Made by a program: the position numbers and the translations under genes
Origin: Aquitalea aquatica
GTDB taxonomy: Bacteria; Pseudomonadota; Gammaproteobacteria; Burkholderiales; Chromobacteriaceae
Direction: 5' to 3'
Assembly: GCF_013911085.1 (NCBI RefSeq)
Contig: NZ_JACERN010000033.1
Location: 310,001 to 374,000, forward strand
DNA: 64,000 bases
Notes under the pieces: model-generated
Seen by the model: only the letters and a program-made list of their open reading frames with translations
Database searches by the model: none
What the model was told of the DNA's origin: nothing
In this document: positions 16,644 through 26,684 of the stretch, piece after piece
How positions within the stretch are numbered: position 1 is the stretch's first letter
Layout: every line of letters begins with the position of its first letter

Positions 16644-16748
16644 GGTATTTTCCTTGTGCTGTTGTACTGCATTTTATCCCGCCTTTGGCCTTGGGCGCGG
16701 TAGAATAAACGCCATTTCATGACCCCATCCGTGTTTACAAGGTAGACC

Positions 16749-17429
16749 ATGCGCGACTTCCGTATTGCCCCCAGCCTCCTTTCCGCCGATTTCGCCTGTC
16801 TGGGCCAGGAGGTGCGCGATGTCATCGCCGCCGGAGCCGACATCATTCACTTCGATGTCATGGACAATCACTATGTGCCGAACCTGACGGTTGGCCCTTT
16901 GGTATGTGAAGCCATCCGCCCGCATACACAAGCCCCCATCGACGTGCACCTGATGGTGAAGCCGGTGGACAGCCTGGTGCCGATGTTTGCCAAGGCCGGC
17001 GCCGACATCATCACCTTCCACCCGGAAGCATCCGAACATATCGACCGCACCCTGGGCCTGATCAAGGAATCCGGTTGCAAGGCTGGCCTGGTATTCAATC
17101 CCGGCACTTCGCTGTCTTACCTTGATCATGTCATGGACAAGATCGACATGGTGCTGATCATGTCGGTGAATCCGGGCTTTGGCGGCCAATCCTTCATTCC
17201 GCATGCGCTGGAAAAAGTGCGCGCCGCCCGCCAGCGTATCGATGAGTATACCGCCAAGCATGGCGGCGAGATCTGGCTGGAAGTCGATGGTGGCATCAAG
17301 GTCGACAATATTGCCGCCGTCGCTGCTGCCGGGGCCGACACCTTTGTTGCCGGCTCGGCCATTTACGGCCAGCCTGACTATCAGGCGGTGATTGCCGCCA
17401 TGCGTGCCGAACTGGCGAAGGTAGCCTGA
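16749..17429 (+). CDS. rpe: Ribulose-phosphate 3-epimerase
   Basis: A 226-residue TIM-barrel enzyme that interconverts ribulose-5-P and xylulose-5-P in the pentose phosphate pathway. Motifs in order: [26 protein letters not shown] (metal His/Asp), [33 protein letters not shown] and [10 protein letters not shown] (catalytic Asp), ending with the phosphate-binding VAGSAIYG. The start has AAGGT upstream. It begins a unit rpe-SDR-gph-trpE; the next gene overlaps its stop by one base. Confidence 0.97.
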   Translation: MRDFRIAPSLLSADFACLGQEVRDVIAAGADIIHFDVMDNHYVPNLTVGPLVCEAIRPHTQAPIDVHLMVKPVDSLVPMFAKAGADIITFHPEASEHIDRTLGLIKESGCKAGLVFNPGTSLSYLDHVMDKIDMVLIMSVNPGFGGQSFIPHALEKVRAARQRIDEYTAKHGGEIWLEVDGGIKVDNIAAVAAAGADTFVAGSAIYGQPDYQAVIAAMRAELAKVA

Positions 17430-18199
17430 TGCAAGCGGCCATCGTCACCGGTGCCTCGCGCGGACTGGGTCTGGCACTATGTGCCGAGCTACTGCAGCGC
17501 GGCTTTGTGGTGGTGGGGCTGGCCAGACAGCATAGCGAGGCGTTTCGCTTGCTGGCTCGGCAATATCCGCAACAGCTGCATTACCTGCGCGCCGACATGG
17601 CCGACAGCCCCGCCCTGCACGGCCTGCTGGCCGAGGCTTTGCAATTGCTGCCCATGCAAGCCGTCCGGCAATTGCTGCTGATCAACAATGCTGGCGTGGT
17701 CATGCCCATCGCCAGTGCTGGCTTCTACCCGACAGCCGAGTTGACGCAGGCCATCGCCATCAATCTGACGGCGCCCATGCTGCTGACCGATGCCCTGCTG
17801 CGACTGAGCGACGAGCTGGACTGTCAGCTACGCATTATGTGCATCTCATCGGGTGCAGCGGTAAAAGCCTACCCCGGCTGGGGCGTCTACGGCAGCAGCA
17901 AGGCCGGGCTTGATCACTTCTGCCGCCATGTGGCGGAAGAGCAGCAAGCCTGCGCCAACCCGGCGCTGATTGCCGCCATTTACCCCGGCGTGGTGGACAC
18001 CGACATGCAGGCGCATATCCGCGACAGCGACCCGGCCCAGTTCCCCAACAAGGGACGGTTCGATGCCCTCAAGCGCGAAGGCGGCCTCAGCACACCACAA
18101 CAGGCCGCCCGCCAGTTGGCCGATCATCTGCTCAGCGCAGACTTTGGCCATCAACCCGTACTCGACATCCGCCATTTGCCGGATCAAGCCCAGAACTGA
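17429..18199 (+). CDS. Short-chain dehydrogenase/reductase, YueD/sepiapterin-reductase-like
   Basis: A 256-residue NAD(P)-dependent SDR. The cofactor motif is TGASRGLG at residues 7-14, NNAG follows at about 90, and the catalytic Ser...Tyr-x3-Lys is ISSGAAVKAYPGWGVYGSSK. The sequence PGVVDTDMQAHIRD after the active site resembles the benzil/sepiapterin reductase group. The natural substrate is unknown. ATG overlaps the rpe stop in a TGATG junction, so translation is probably coupled; the gene sits between two pentose/glycolate metabolism genes, without an obvious metabolic link. Confidence 0.88.
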   Translation: MQAAIVTGASRGLGLALCAELLQRGFVVVGLARQHSEAFRLLARQYPQQLHYLRADMADSPALHGLLAEALQLLPMQAVRQLLLINNAGVVMPIASAGFYPTAELTQAIAINLTAPMLLTDALLRLSDELDCQLRIMCISSGAAVKAYPGWGVYGSSKAGLDHFCRHVAEEQQACANPALIAAIYPGVVDTDMQAHIRDSDPAQFPNKGRFDALKREGGLSTPQQAARQLADHLLSADFGHQPVLDIRHLPDQAQN

Positions 18200-18219
18200 C
18201 ACCCTAGCCCTGATATCGT

Positions 18220-18888
18220 ATGAATCTGAAACACATCAAAGCCGTTGCCTTCGATCTGGACGGCACCCTGGTTGACTCCATTCCCGATCTGGCCGCCGCG
18301 GCCAATGCCATGCGCCAGCATCTGGGCCTGCCGGCCTTGGCCGAGATGCGCATTCAAGAGCACGTCGGCGACGGCATTGCCAGCCTGGTACACCGAGCCA
18401 TTACCGATGAGCGCCACGGCGTGGCCGAAGCCGCACTGTGGGAACAAGGCTTCAGCTTTTTCGTGCGCTACTACCACGAGCACCTGAGCGACAACACCAG
18501 CGTCTACCCCGGTGTACGCGATGGTCTGGGCCTACTGCGCGCCTTGCAACTGCCACTGGTGGTGGTTACCAACAAATCGGAATACCTGGCCGTGCCGCTG
18601 CTGCAGCAACTGGAGCTGCGCGATGCCTTCAGCCTGGTGATCGGAGGCGACACCCTGGCCGAGAAAAAACCCTCGGCTCTGCCGCTGCAGCATGTCTGCG
18701 ATGTACTGGGTATCAAGACCAGCGAACTGGCCATGGTGGGCGACTCCGAAAACGACATCCTCTCCGCTCGCGCTGCCGGTGCTGCCGCCATCGCCGTCAG
18801 CTATGGCTATGCGGATGCCAGCACGCTGCAGGCCGATCTGCTCATCGGCAATCTTGCCGAACTGTACGATTTGATGAAAAATAACTGA
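18220..18888 (+). CDS. gph: Phosphoglycolate phosphatase
   Basis: A 222-residue HAD-superfamily phosphatase. Motif I is FDLDGTLVDS with the nucleophile Asp, motif II VVTNKS, motif III the Lys in AEKKPSALPL, and motif IV MVGDSENDILSARAAG. The helical cap (about 20-85) is of the Gph type. It hydrolyses 2-phosphoglycolate formed from oxidised DNA ends or, in autotrophs, oxygenation. The rpe-gph-trpE order is common in beta- and gammaproteobacteria. It lies 20 bases after the SDR gene with only a weak ribosome site. Confidence 0.93.
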   Translation: MNLKHIKAVAFDLDGTLVDSIPDLAAAANAMRQHLGLPALAEMRIQEHVGDGIASLVHRAITDERHGVAEAALWEQGFSFFVRYYHEHLSDNTSVYPGVRDGLGLLRALQLPLVVVTNKSEYLAVPLLQQLELRDAFSLVIGGDTLAEKKPSALPLQHVCDVLGIKTSELAMVGDSENDILSARAAGAAAIAVSYGYADASTLQADLLIGNLAELYDLMKNN

Positions 18889-18923
18889 CCACTACAACAT
18901 TCAATACGGATTGCATCTGCATC

Positions 18924-18968
18924 ATGACTATCCTGCCCGCACCGGCCAGTTGGCGATGGCAACGCTAA
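18924..18968 (+). CDS. Candidate Trp leader peptide before trpE (MTILPAPASWRWQR)
   Basis: A 14-codon frame between gph and trpE ends 54 bases before the trpE start and contains two Trp codons at positions 10 and 12, just before the stop, as in classical Trp leader peptides. The surrounding RNA has short complementary blocks (GCCA/TGGC). Against it: no strong ribosome site is visible, and no G+C-rich hairpin with a T run follows, so if real it would have to act on trpE translation or by another mechanism. The chance of two Trp codons so close is low but not negligible. Confidence 0.35.
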   Translation: MTILPAPASWRWQR

Positions 18969-19022
18969 GCCACACCCTGTTTACTTCTTTCGCTTTCCAT
19001 CCGGTTTCAAGGTAGCTCATTC

Positions 19023-20486
19023 ATGACGCACGACACATTCGACCAGCTGGCCGCAGCTGGTTACAACCGTATTCCGGTTACGCTGGAACTGTTTGCCGAC
19101 CTGGACACCCCCTTGTCGGTTTACCTCAAACTGGCCAACCAGCCCTATTCCTACCTGCTGGAGTCCGTCGTAGGCGGCGAGCGTTTTGGCCGCTACTCCT
19201 TCATCGGCCTGCCTGCCACCACGCGCCTGCGCGTCAATGCCAACAAGGTACAGGTCGAGTACGGCGACAAGGTGATCGAACAGTTCGAAGGCGACCCACT
19301 GGCTTTTATCGAAGCCTTCCAGCAGCGTTTCAGCGCCCCACCGGTAGAAGGCCTGCCGCGCTTTACCGGCGGCCTGGTTGGCTATTTCGGCTACGACACC
19401 ATCCGCTATGTGGAAAAGCGCCTGGCGGCCACCCGCAAGCCTGATGCCATTGGCACCCCGGACATCCTGCTGATGGTGTCGGAAGAACTGGCCGTGGTCG
19501 ACAATCTGTCGGGCAAGCTTTATCTGATTGTCTACGCCGACCCCGCCGTACCCAATGCGCTGGCCAAAGCGGAAAGCCGACTTGGCCAGCTGCGCGCCCG
19601 CCTGCGCGAACCGATGGATATTCCGCTGTCGCTGCCCTCCCAACCCAGCAAGGCGGTGTCCGAGTATGGCCAGGAAGAATTCAAGCAGGCTGTCGCACAA
19701 TGCAAGCAGTACATCGTGGACGGCGACATCATGCAGGTCGTCCTGTCGCAGCGCATGCAGATGCCCTACAGCGATTCACCGCTGTCGCTGTATCGTGCCC
19801 TGCGCAGCCTGAACCCCTCACCTTATATGTTCTTCTACCACTTCGACGACTTCCATGTTGTCGGTTCCTCGCCGGAAATCCTGGTACGGCGCGAACAGGA
19901 AACGGTCACCGTACGCCCGATCGCCGGCACCCGTGTGCGCGGCAAGAATCGCGAGGAAGACGAGGCACTGGCGGAAGAGTTGCTGGCTGATCCCAAAGAA
20001 ATCGCTGAACACGTGATGCTGATGGACCTTGGCCGCAACGACATCGGCCGCGTCGCCAATACCGGCAGCGTCAACATCACCGACAATATGGTGATTGAAC
20101 GTTACTCGCATGTGATGCACATCGTTTCCAGCGTGGAAGGCAGCGTCAAGCCGGATGTCTCCAATATCGACATCCTCAAGGCCACCTTCCCGGCCGGCAC
20201 CTTGTCTGGTGCACCGAAAGTGCGGGCCATGGAAATCATCGATGAGTTCGAACCCACCAAGCGCGGCGTCTATGGCGGCGCCGTGGGCTACCTGGGCTTT
20301 AATGGTGACATGGACCTGGCCATCGCCATCCGCACTGCCGTGGTCAAGAACAAGATGCTCTATGTGCAATCGGGTGCTGGCATCGTGGCCGACTCGGTCC
20401 CCGAATCGGAATGGCAGGAAACCCAGAACAAGGCCCGCGCGGTGATTCGCGCCGCCGAATTGGCCCAAGCCGGGCTGGATGCCTGA
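19023..20486 (+). CDS. trpE: Anthranilate synthase component I
   Basis: A 487-residue chorismate-using enzyme making anthranilate with TrpG, the first step of tryptophan synthesis. The N-terminal part carries the feedback site ([20 protein letters not shown], with the LLES motif that binds Trp). The catalytic domain has [32 protein letters not shown], the [18 protein letters not shown] segment, and [17 protein letters not shown], then [21 protein letters not shown]. The complete set of these motifs favours TrpE over PabB. trpG, trpD and trpC do not follow; a terminator closes the unit 41 bases downstream. Confidence 0.96.
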   Translation: MTHDTFDQLAAAGYNRIPVTLELFADLDTPLSVYLKLANQPYSYLLESVVGGERFGRYSFIGLPATTRLRVNANKVQVEYGDKVIEQFEGDPLAFIEAFQQRFSAPPVEGLPRFTGGLVGYFGYDTIRYVEKRLAATRKPDAIGTPDILLMVSEELAVVDNLSGKLYLIVYADPAVPNALAKAESRLGQLRARLREPMDIPLSLPSQPSKAVSEYGQEEFKQAVAQCKQYIVDGDIMQVVLSQRMQMPYSDSPLSLYRALRSLNPSPYMFFYHFDDFHVVGSSPEILVRREQETVTVRPIAGTRVRGKNREEDEALAEELLADPKEIAEHVMLMDLGRNDIGRVANTGSVNITDNMVIERYSHVMHIVSSVEGSVKPDVSNIDILKATFPAGTLSGAPKVRAMEIIDEFEPTKRGVYGGAVGYLGFNGDMDLAIAIRTAVVKNKMLYVQSGAGIVADSVPESEWQETQNKARAVIRAAELAQAGLDA

Positions 20487-20526
20487 GCAACAACACTAGC
20501 AGAGCACTGAGCAGCCGTAGGCATGT

Positions 20527-20560
20527 ACAAGCCCCGCAGCAAGATGGCGGGGCTTGTTTT
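20527..20560 (+). terminator. Terminator after trpE
   Basis: ACAAGCCCCGC and GCGGGGCTTGT (20527-20537, 20547-20557) form an 11-base stem with a 9-base loop, followed by TTTT. It abuts the stop codon of the convergent membrane protein gene. Confidence 0.9.
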
Positions 20561-21299
20561 ATCTGGCGCTTACCGATGAGGCCACACACTTGTCATCAAG
20601 CATAGCGGCCAGGCGACTCTCCCGATAATCCTCTCTCAGCAACATCAGCAGCAAGGAAATCAGCGGCAGAGAAATCAACGGCCATGCCACTAGCCTGAAC
20701 AATAAAAGACTAAAACCATTTGACCAGGTGTCCTGCATCAACAATAACCAGCAGGCTGCAGAAAACAGGCTCACCAGAATTTTATTCATACAGACAAATA
20801 AAATATCACTCCAGGAAAGTACATCTGCATCCATATGCAGCACTATACGGATTATGCTGCCCATCAGATAATAAATGAGCACATCCAGCACTACATACAG
20901 CACCCACAGCCACTCTACCCCTTGCAATAAAACTCTTGCCAAAAGACTTAGCATGCCAACCAGCATCACCATCCAACCACGTCGCCAACCTAACGCCACG
21001 CCTGCCACATAGACAAAATCGCTACCCAAAAATAAGATCACTCGCAAAGGAAAATATAAAATCAAAGACAGCCCCAGCGACACCAATATCATAGAAATCA
21101 GCAACCGTTGCTGATAACACTCCAGGATGGTGGACAAATTCACACCACAGAATTGCCAACACTGCAACAGATATCGCCCGCGCAAATACTTCCAGCACAA
21201 TACCAATATAAAAAAATGCGCCAGAACAAAGAAGTAATTTCGCAAAATAATATGCAAATGATAACTCATCATTGAAAACAAATCCGTCAGACTATACAT
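20559..21299 (-). CDS. Multi-spanning membrane protein, 5TM-LytS-like module without output domain (copy 2)
   Basis: A 246-residue, extremely hydrophobic protein with about six or seven membrane segments and no soluble domain. It is about half identical to the upstream neighbour over its whole length; shared blocks are GYHLH/SYHLH, GWRRGW, LDVLIYYL-GS, NKI-VS--SAACW and FRL-AWPL-SLP. The segment R-x-ILFLGSDFVYVAG-x-x-LGWRRGW followed by a conserved R and LL resembles the 5TM receptor domain found in LytS and DgcK/YhcK, where it precedes a kinase or GGDEF domain; none follows here. The start at 21299 was chosen by alignment to the paralogue, with GGGG upstream. Codon use is A+T-richer than its neighbours. 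Confidence 0.6.
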   Translation of the reverse strand: MYSLTDLFSMMSYHLHIILRNYFFVLAHFFILVLCWKYLRGRYLLQCWQFCGVNLSTILECYQQRLLISMILVSLGLSLILYFPLRVILFLGSDFVYVAGVALGWRRGWMVMLVGMLSLLARVLLQGVEWLWVLYVVLDVLIYYLMGSIIRIVLHMDADVLSWSDILFVCMNKILVSLFSAACWLLLMQDTWSNGFSLLLFRLVAWPLISLPLISLLLMLLREDYRESRLAAMLDDKCVASSVSAR

Positions 21300-21450
21300 C
21301 CAATACCCCAAAATAATATTATTGACATATATATTATGCGCAGCAGAATACATCACCTGACAGTCAATCCAGACTGAATACATTCAAACCATCCTGCACT
21401 GCAAAATTAATCCTTCATCACCTTCATCGACAGATCACCACACACGCAAC

Positions 21451-22155
21451 TCAACGATAGCACCGTGTGCGGCACTGCCGATAATCACCACGAAAAATGA
21501 GTAGCAGGAAAATAATAACCGGCAACGACACCAGTGGCCATGCAATCAGCCGGAACAACAGAATATTAAAACCGGCAAACCATGAATCCTGCATCAATAG
21601 TACCCAGCAAGCTGCCGATATGATGCTCACCATGATTTTGTTGACGCAGATGAATAGAATCTCGTACCAAGAAAAATCCTCCAGCCCCACATAAAGCATT
21701 CGGTGCAATACACTGCCAATCAGGTAGTAAATCAGTACATCCAGCAAGACATAAGCCAGCCAGATCAAATCATTACCTAGCAAAAATGCCCTGAATGCAG
21801 TACATAGTATGGCAACCAGCATGACAGGCCATCCGCGCCGCCAACCAATCAGCACACCCGCCATATAGACATAGTCATTGGCAAGATACAGCGTGATACG
21901 CAGGGAATAAAATAGCGCTAGCGACAGCAACAATGAAATCAATACCATCACCATCAACAAGTATTGCTGATATTGTTGAGTTCTTTCAGCGCAGCGCATG
22001 CATGGAATTTGCTGACAACATTGCATATATCTGTGCCGCAAACAGCGCCAAGCCAATATCAGTGCAGCAAAATGCATCAGAACAAAGGGAAAATGCTGTA
22101 GCAGGACATGCAGATGGTAGCCCATGGTAGAAAAGATATCGGCAAAGCTATACAT
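21451..22155 (-). CDS. Multi-spanning membrane protein, 5TM-LytS-like module without output domain (copy 1)
   Basis: A 234-residue membrane protein, tandem paralogue of the gene at 20559. The start ATG 22155 has a good GAGGTG site. It opens with MYSFADIFSTMGYHLHVLLQ; a basic, Cys-rich loop of about 20 residues (RYMQCCQQIPCMRC) follows the first two segments, then LRITLYLANDYVYMAG-VLIGWRRGW and LDVLIYYLIGS. Resemblance to the 5TM sensory domain of LytS/YhcK is inferred from the R...G..G.....R pattern, not proven. The pair is flanked by convergent trpE and divergent slt, and the A+T-rich block from about 20560 to 22400 may have been acquired by transfer. Confidence 0.6.
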   Translation of the reverse strand: MYSFADIFSTMGYHLHVLLQHFPFVLMHFAALILAWRCLRHRYMQCCQQIPCMRCAERTQQYQQYLLMVMVLISLLLSLALFYSLRITLYLANDYVYMAGVLIGWRRGWPVMLVAILCTAFRAFLLGNDLIWLAYVLLDVLIYYLIGSVLHRMLYVGLEDFSWYEILFICVNKIMVSIISAACWVLLMQDSWFAGFNILLFRLIAWPLVSLPVIIFLLLIFRGDYRQCRTRCYR

Positions 22156-22546
22156 CAAACACCTCAATCCAATAAGAGCATCACGTGGGCGTGCACGAAT
22201 GCAGTACCTGTCAGGCCAGGTCAGTCAGCCACCACATTCCACTCAGGAGCCAGCTACCACGGCTATATTTTTGTCTGTGCAATCAAACCCGCCTGATGCC
22301 ATCCACACTCCTGTCGGCAAAACAAGGCCAACCAATCTAACAAGCAGTTCTGCCCCATATAATAAGAAATTACTTAGATTCATCGACCACGGCACTTCCC
22401 GCCAGCCCTCATGACAGATGCTTGCTGTTTGCGCTGGCCGTCAAGCAGGTATAATCAGCCTGCCGCTCCCGCCCCACAGAACTGTCACCCTACTGCCTGA
22501 CAAGGGCAGCCGCCGGGAACGGCCGACCTCAAGAGAATCTGTTTAC
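22156..22546. other. Non-coding stretch between the 5TM gene and slt
   Basis: About 391 bases between divergent genes, A+T-rich in the first two thirds. It holds the slt promoter candidate (22428-22455). The promoter of the 5TM pair is expected near its left end, but no clear hexamers are visible. Confidence 0.45.
22428..22455 (+). promoter_or_regulatory. Candidate promoter of slt
   Basis: A perfect -10 TATAAT at 22450-22455 is preceded, at 16 bases, by TTTGCG, a modest -35. The start codon lies 92 bases downstream. Confidence 0.45.
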
Positions 22547-24436
22547 ATGACCTGTTCGCTCAGCACACTCCGTACCCTCAGCCTTGCCCTGACCCTTGCC
22601 GCCGCCCTGCCAGCGCAGGCCGGCAATAACGAAGACCTGCTTGCCGCCCGTGAGGCCTATCGCAGCAACGATATTAGCAAGCTGACTGCCATCGCCAGCG
22701 CCATGCCCGCCAGCTATGCACTGCATGACTACCCGTCCTACTGGCTGACCCTCAAAGCGCTGGACCGCGACAACGATGGCCAGGTTGTGGGCTTTCTCAA
22801 TAGTGTGCGCGAAGGCTGGATGCCGGAAAAAATCCGTAATGAATGGCTGAAAAAACTGGGTAAGCGCGAAGACTGGGGCAGTTTCTCAGCCGAGTGGAAA
22901 AAGCTGCCGGAAGAGGCAAGGGATGAAGAATCGACCTGCTACGGCCAGTTGCAGGAACTACGCCAGGGCAAGAAGCCTGATGATCTCAACCGTTTTCTGG
23001 AAATGCGCGCCACCCCGGATGGCTGTAACCAGCTGATTACCGCGGCCGCGGCCAAAGGCATGCTGACCCAGGACTGGTTGTGGCGTCGGGTTCGCTTGCT
23101 ACTGGCCGGCAATTTTGTCACGCAGGCTCGCCAACTGGCTGAAGCGACCAATCTGCCCTTGGACAACGCTGCCTTGAACAACCCGGCCAATGCCAGTGCA
23201 GCCAGCCCTGGCGGGCAAGAGGCCATCACCTACGGCATAGTCAGCAAGGCGCGCAGTGACAGCAATGCCGCCGTCAGCCGTTTACTGGCTGCAGAAGGCT
23301 CACTGAGCAAGGAGCGCAGCGGCTTTGCCTGGGGCCAGCTGGCCTTGCTGTCGGCGCGCAAGCAACTGATGGCGCAGGCACTGCAATGGTATGCCAAGGC
23401 CGACCCGCAACAATTGACCAGCGAACAATGGGAATGGTGGGCACGCGCCGCGCTACGTGGCGAACAATGGGCACAGCTGGAGCAGATTACCCGCGCCATG
23501 CCTGCCGCAGTAGCAGGCAAACCAGCCTGGCAATACTGGCGCGCCCGCAGCCTGAAGCAATTGGGACGCGGCAGCGAAGCACCGGCGCTGTTTGCCAAGG
23601 CCAGTATTGGCCATCATTACTACGCCTTGTTGTCGCTGGAGGAATTGGGCAATGTACTGTCCACCCCCGCCAACAAAACCGGCCCCGGCACAGCCGACAT
23701 CAGCGCCATGCGTGCCAATCCGGCCATCCAGCGCGCACTGGCCTTGCTGGATATCAGCAATAGCGTTGGCAAGCCGGAACTGCGCAGCGATGCCCAGCGC
23801 GAGTGGCGCTGGGCCATGCGCGGCCGCAATGACATGGAATTGCTGGCCGCGGCGGAAATCGGCCGCCGTGAAGCGTTTTACGACATGGCCATCTACAGTG
23901 CCGAGCGCACCAAGGAAGAACACGATTATTCGCTGCGCTACCTCACACCCTATCGCGACATCACCCAGCGCTATGCCCGCCAGCTGGATGTGGACGATGC
24001 CTGGGTCTATGGCCTGATCCGCCAGGAAAGCCGTTTCATCATCGCCGCCCGCTCTGGCGTGGGTGCCTCCGGCCTGATGCAGCTGATGCCGGCCACCGCC
24101 AAATGGGTGGCCAAGAAGATGGGACTGCGCAGCTATTCGGTCACCGACATCGACACCAATGTGCAGCTGGGCACCTGGTATCTGCGCTATGTCCGTGACA
24201 GCCTGTCCGGCAACGAAGTCATGGCCACCGCAGCCTACAATGCCGGGCCGGGACGCGCCCGCACCTGGCAAGATAGTCGCCCGCTGGACGGGACCATCTA
24301 TGCTGAAACCATTCCCTTCAGCGAAACCCGTGATTATGTGCAGAAGGTCATGGCTAATGCGGCTTACTATGCCAGTACCTTTGGCCATGCCAATATTTCG
24401 CTGAAGACCCGCATGGGCACCATTCCGGCACGCTGA
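22547..24436 (+). CDS. slt: Soluble lytic murein transglycosylase
   Basis: A 629-residue periplasmic enzyme that cleaves peptidoglycan glycan strands leaving 1,6-anhydro ends. From ATG 22547 the protein has a signal peptide ending AQA at about residue 24. A long alpha-superhelical region (about 25-460) precedes the catalytic SLT domain with RQESRF (catalytic Glu494), GASGLMQLMPATA, and AYNAGPGRA. Length and layout match Slt70. The longer frame from 22418 would destroy the signal peptide. It begins an apparent unit with the NDUFA9-like SDR and cca, a gene order found in other betaproteobacteria. Confidence 0.94.
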   Translation: MTCSLSTLRTLSLALTLAAALPAQAGNNEDLLAAREAYRSNDISKLTAIASAMPASYALHDYPSYWLTLKALDRDNDGQVVGFLNSVREGWMPEKIRNEWLKKLGKREDWGSFSAEWKKLPEEARDEESTCYGQLQELRQGKKPDDLNRFLEMRATPDGCNQLITAAAAKGMLTQDWLWRRVRLLLAGNFVTQARQLAEATNLPLDNAALNNPANASAASPGGQEAITYGIVSKARSDSNAAVSRLLAAEGSLSKERSGFAWGQLALLSARKQLMAQALQWYAKADPQQLTSEQWEWWARAALRGEQWAQLEQITRAMPAAVAGKPAWQYWRARSLKQLGRGSEAPALFAKASIGHHYYALLSLEELGNVLSTPANKTGPGTADISAMRANPAIQRALALLDISNSVGKPELRSDAQREWRWAMRGRNDMELLAAAEIGRREAFYDMAIYSAERTKEEHDYSLRYLTPYRDITQRYARQLDVDDAWVYGLIRQESRFIIAARSGVGASGLMQLMPATAKWVAKKMGLRSYSVTDIDTNVQLGTWYLRYVRDSLSGNEVMATAAYNAGPGRARTWQDSRPLDGTIYAETIPFSETRDYVQKVMANAAYYASTFGHANISLKTRMGTIPAR

Positions 24437-24461
24437 ACCACAGCGGCACAAGGAGAAAGCA

Positions 24462-25409
24462 ATGCAAGATCGACGTATCTGCCTGATCGGCGGCAGCGGC
24501 TTCATCGGTAGCTATATTGCAGAGCGGCTGGCCGAACAGGAAGCCGCGCTGACCATCGCCACCCGCAACCGTGACCGCCACAAGGCAGCGCTGATTGTCC
24601 TGCCCAAGACCGAAGTGGTTTCCACCAATGTGCATCACCCGCTGGCCCTGCAGCAGCTGCTGGCCGGCCACGACACGGTGATCAGCATGGTGGGCATCCT
24701 GCATGGCACGCGCAAGGCCTTTGAACGCGCCCATGTCGAGTTGCTGGACAAGATCATCGCCAGCTGCCACAAGCAGGGAATACGCCGGCTGCTGCATATC
24801 AGCGCATTGGGGGCGGATGTCAATGCGCCCAGCGACTACCAGCAAACCAAGGGCATCGCCGAACAGCGGTTGCGCGAAAGCGGGCTGGACTGGACCATTC
24901 TGCGGCCATCCGTGGTATTTGGCCGTGGCGATAGCTTTCTCACCCTGTTTGCCGGCCTGCTCGACAAGCTGCCGCTGCTGCCCTTGGCCGGAGCCAATAC
25001 CCGCTTTGCCCCGGTCTGGGCCGATGATCTGGCACGCGCAGTGGTCGCCTGCCTGCAAAACCCGCACAGCGTGGGCCAAAGCCTCGATCTGACCGGCCCG
25101 CGCAGCTATACCCTGGCCGAGCTGGTGCGCTATGTCGGCCAGCTGCGTGGCACACCGCGCCCGGTCATCGGCCTGCCGCAAGGAATTGCCATGCTGCAAG
25201 CCGGGCTGATGGAGCTGCTGCCCGGCCCCACCCTGATGAGCCGCGACAATGTGCGCTCACTGGCCGTGGACAATGTCAGCCCGCAGCCCTTCCCCAGCGC
25301 CCTGCTCGGCTTTGCCCCGACGCCGCTGGAAGTCGTGGCGCCTCAATACCTGGGCCAGGATGAATTCAATCTGATCCTGTCTGATTACCGCAGGGAAGCC
25401 GCCCGCTGA
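24462..25409 (+). CDS. Atypical SDR, complex I NDUFA9-like NAD(P)-binding protein
   Basis: A 315-residue NAD(P)-binding protein of the extended/atypical SDR class. The nucleotide motif is [12 protein letters not shown] (residues 8-19). The middle part has [25 protein letters not shown], where the usual YxxxK active site is present as Y-x3-K, and [12 protein letters not shown], typical of the NDUFA9/ycf39-like group, whose bacterial members have no settled function. The start has AAGGAG upstream. Its stop overlaps the cca start by one base, so cotranslation is likely. Confidence 0.85.
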   Translation: MQDRRICLIGGSGFIGSYIAERLAEQEAALTIATRNRDRHKAALIVLPKTEVVSTNVHHPLALQQLLAGHDTVISMVGILHGTRKAFERAHVELLDKIIASCHKQGIRRLLHISALGADVNAPSDYQQTKGIAEQRLRESGLDWTILRPSVVFGRGDSFLTLFAGLLDKLPLLPLAGANTRFAPVWADDLARAVVACLQNPHSVGQSLDLTGPRSYTLAELVRYVGQLRGTPRPVIGLPQGIAMLQAGLMELLPGPTLMSRDNVRSLAVDNVSPQPFPSALLGFAPTPLEVVAPQYLGQDEFNLILSDYRREAAR

Positions 25410-26641
25410 TGCAGGTCTATATTGTCGGCGGCGCAGTGCGCGACCGCCTGCTCGGCCTGCCGGTCAAGGATAGGGACTGGGTGGTGGTGGGAGCCAGTGT
25501 CGAAAGCATGTTGCAGCAGGGCTATAAACCGGTAGGCAAGGATTTTCCGGTTTTCCTGCACCCGCATAGCCACGAGGAATACGCGCTGGCGCGCACCGAG
25601 CGCAAAACCGGCAAGGGCTATCACGGCTTTGCTTTTCATGCTGATGAAAGCGTGACGCTGGAACAGGATCTGGCCCGGCGCGACCTTACCATCAATGCCA
25701 TTGCCCAGGACGATCAGGGGCAGTTGATCGACCCCTACCACGGGCAACAGGATCTGCGCGCTGGCGTGCTGCGCCATGTCAGCCCGGCCTTTGCCGAAGA
25801 TCCGGTGCGCATTTTGCGGCTGGCGCGCTTCGCCGCCCGTTTCGGTTTTAGCGTTGCCCCGGAAACCATGCAGTTGATGCAGAACATGGTGGCCGCTGGC
25901 GAAGTGGACGCACTGGTGGCCGAGCGGGTATGGCAGGAAATGGCCAAGGCCTTGCAGGAAGACAAGCCCTCGCGCTTCTTCCTGATTTTGCGTGAGTGCG
26001 GTGCGCTGCAGCGCATTCTGCCGGAAGTGGACGCCCTGTTCGGCGTGCCGCAACGGGCCGATTACCACCCGGAAATCGACACCGGCGACCACGTGATGCG
26101 TGTGATCGACATGGCAGCCAGCATGCAGCAGCCATTGGCCGTGCGTTTTGCCGCACTGACCCACGACCTGGGCAAGGCGCTGACTCCGGCCGACATCCTG
26201 CCACGGCATATCGGGCACGAGGCCCGGGGCGAACAACCACTGTTGGCACTGTGCTCACGCTTGCGCGTACCGGCCGAGTGTCGTGACCTGGCGCGCATCA
26301 CCGTGCTACATCACACCAAAGTGCATGCCACCGCTCAAATGAAGCCAAGCACCATCCTGCGCCTGTTCAAGGATTGCGATGCCCTGCGCCGGCCGGAGCG
26401 TTTCCGCCAGATGCTGGCCGCAGGAGTAGCCGATGCCCGTGGCCGCCTGCATTTTGAAACCGATCTCTATCCGCAAGCCGGCTGGCTGGAGCAACTGCTG
26501 ACAGCGGCGTTAACCGTTGATGCTGGTAGCATTGCCAAGGCCTGTTGCGAGCCGGGACAAATTGCAGCTGCCGTCGATAGTGCCCGTACTCAAGCCATTG
26601 CCAGCGCTCGAATTACACTTGGCCTGCCCGATAAAGCTTGA
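25409..26641 (+). CDS. cca: Multifunctional CCA tRNA nucleotidyltransferase with HD domain
   Basis: A 410-residue class II nucleotidyltransferase that adds or repairs the 3' CCA of tRNAs. The head has [26 protein letters not shown] with the catalytic [13 protein letters not shown], and [16 protein letters not shown]. After residue about 225 an HD phosphohydrolase domain follows ([23 protein letters not shown]), as in the E. coli-type enzyme with phosphatase and 2',3'-cyclic phosphodiesterase activities. Length matches E. coli Cca (412). TGATG junction with the upstream SDR gene. Confidence 0.96.
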   Translation: MQVYIVGGAVRDRLLGLPVKDRDWVVVGASVESMLQQGYKPVGKDFPVFLHPHSHEEYALARTERKTGKGYHGFAFHADESVTLEQDLARRDLTINAIAQDDQGQLIDPYHGQQDLRAGVLRHVSPAFAEDPVRILRLARFAARFGFSVAPETMQLMQNMVAAGEVDALVAERVWQEMAKALQEDKPSRFFLILRECGALQRILPEVDALFGVPQRADYHPEIDTGDHVMRVIDMAASMQQPLAVRFAALTHDLGKALTPADILPRHIGHEARGEQPLLALCSRLRVPAECRDLARITVLHHTKVHATAQMKPSTILRLFKDCDALRRPERFRQMLAAGVADARGRLHFETDLYPQAGWLEQLLTAALTVDAGSIAKACCEPGQIAAAVDSARTQAIASARITLGLPDKA

Positions 26642-26684
26642 TGCAGACAAGCTGAACTTGCCGTACAACCCACTGGAGAACCCG

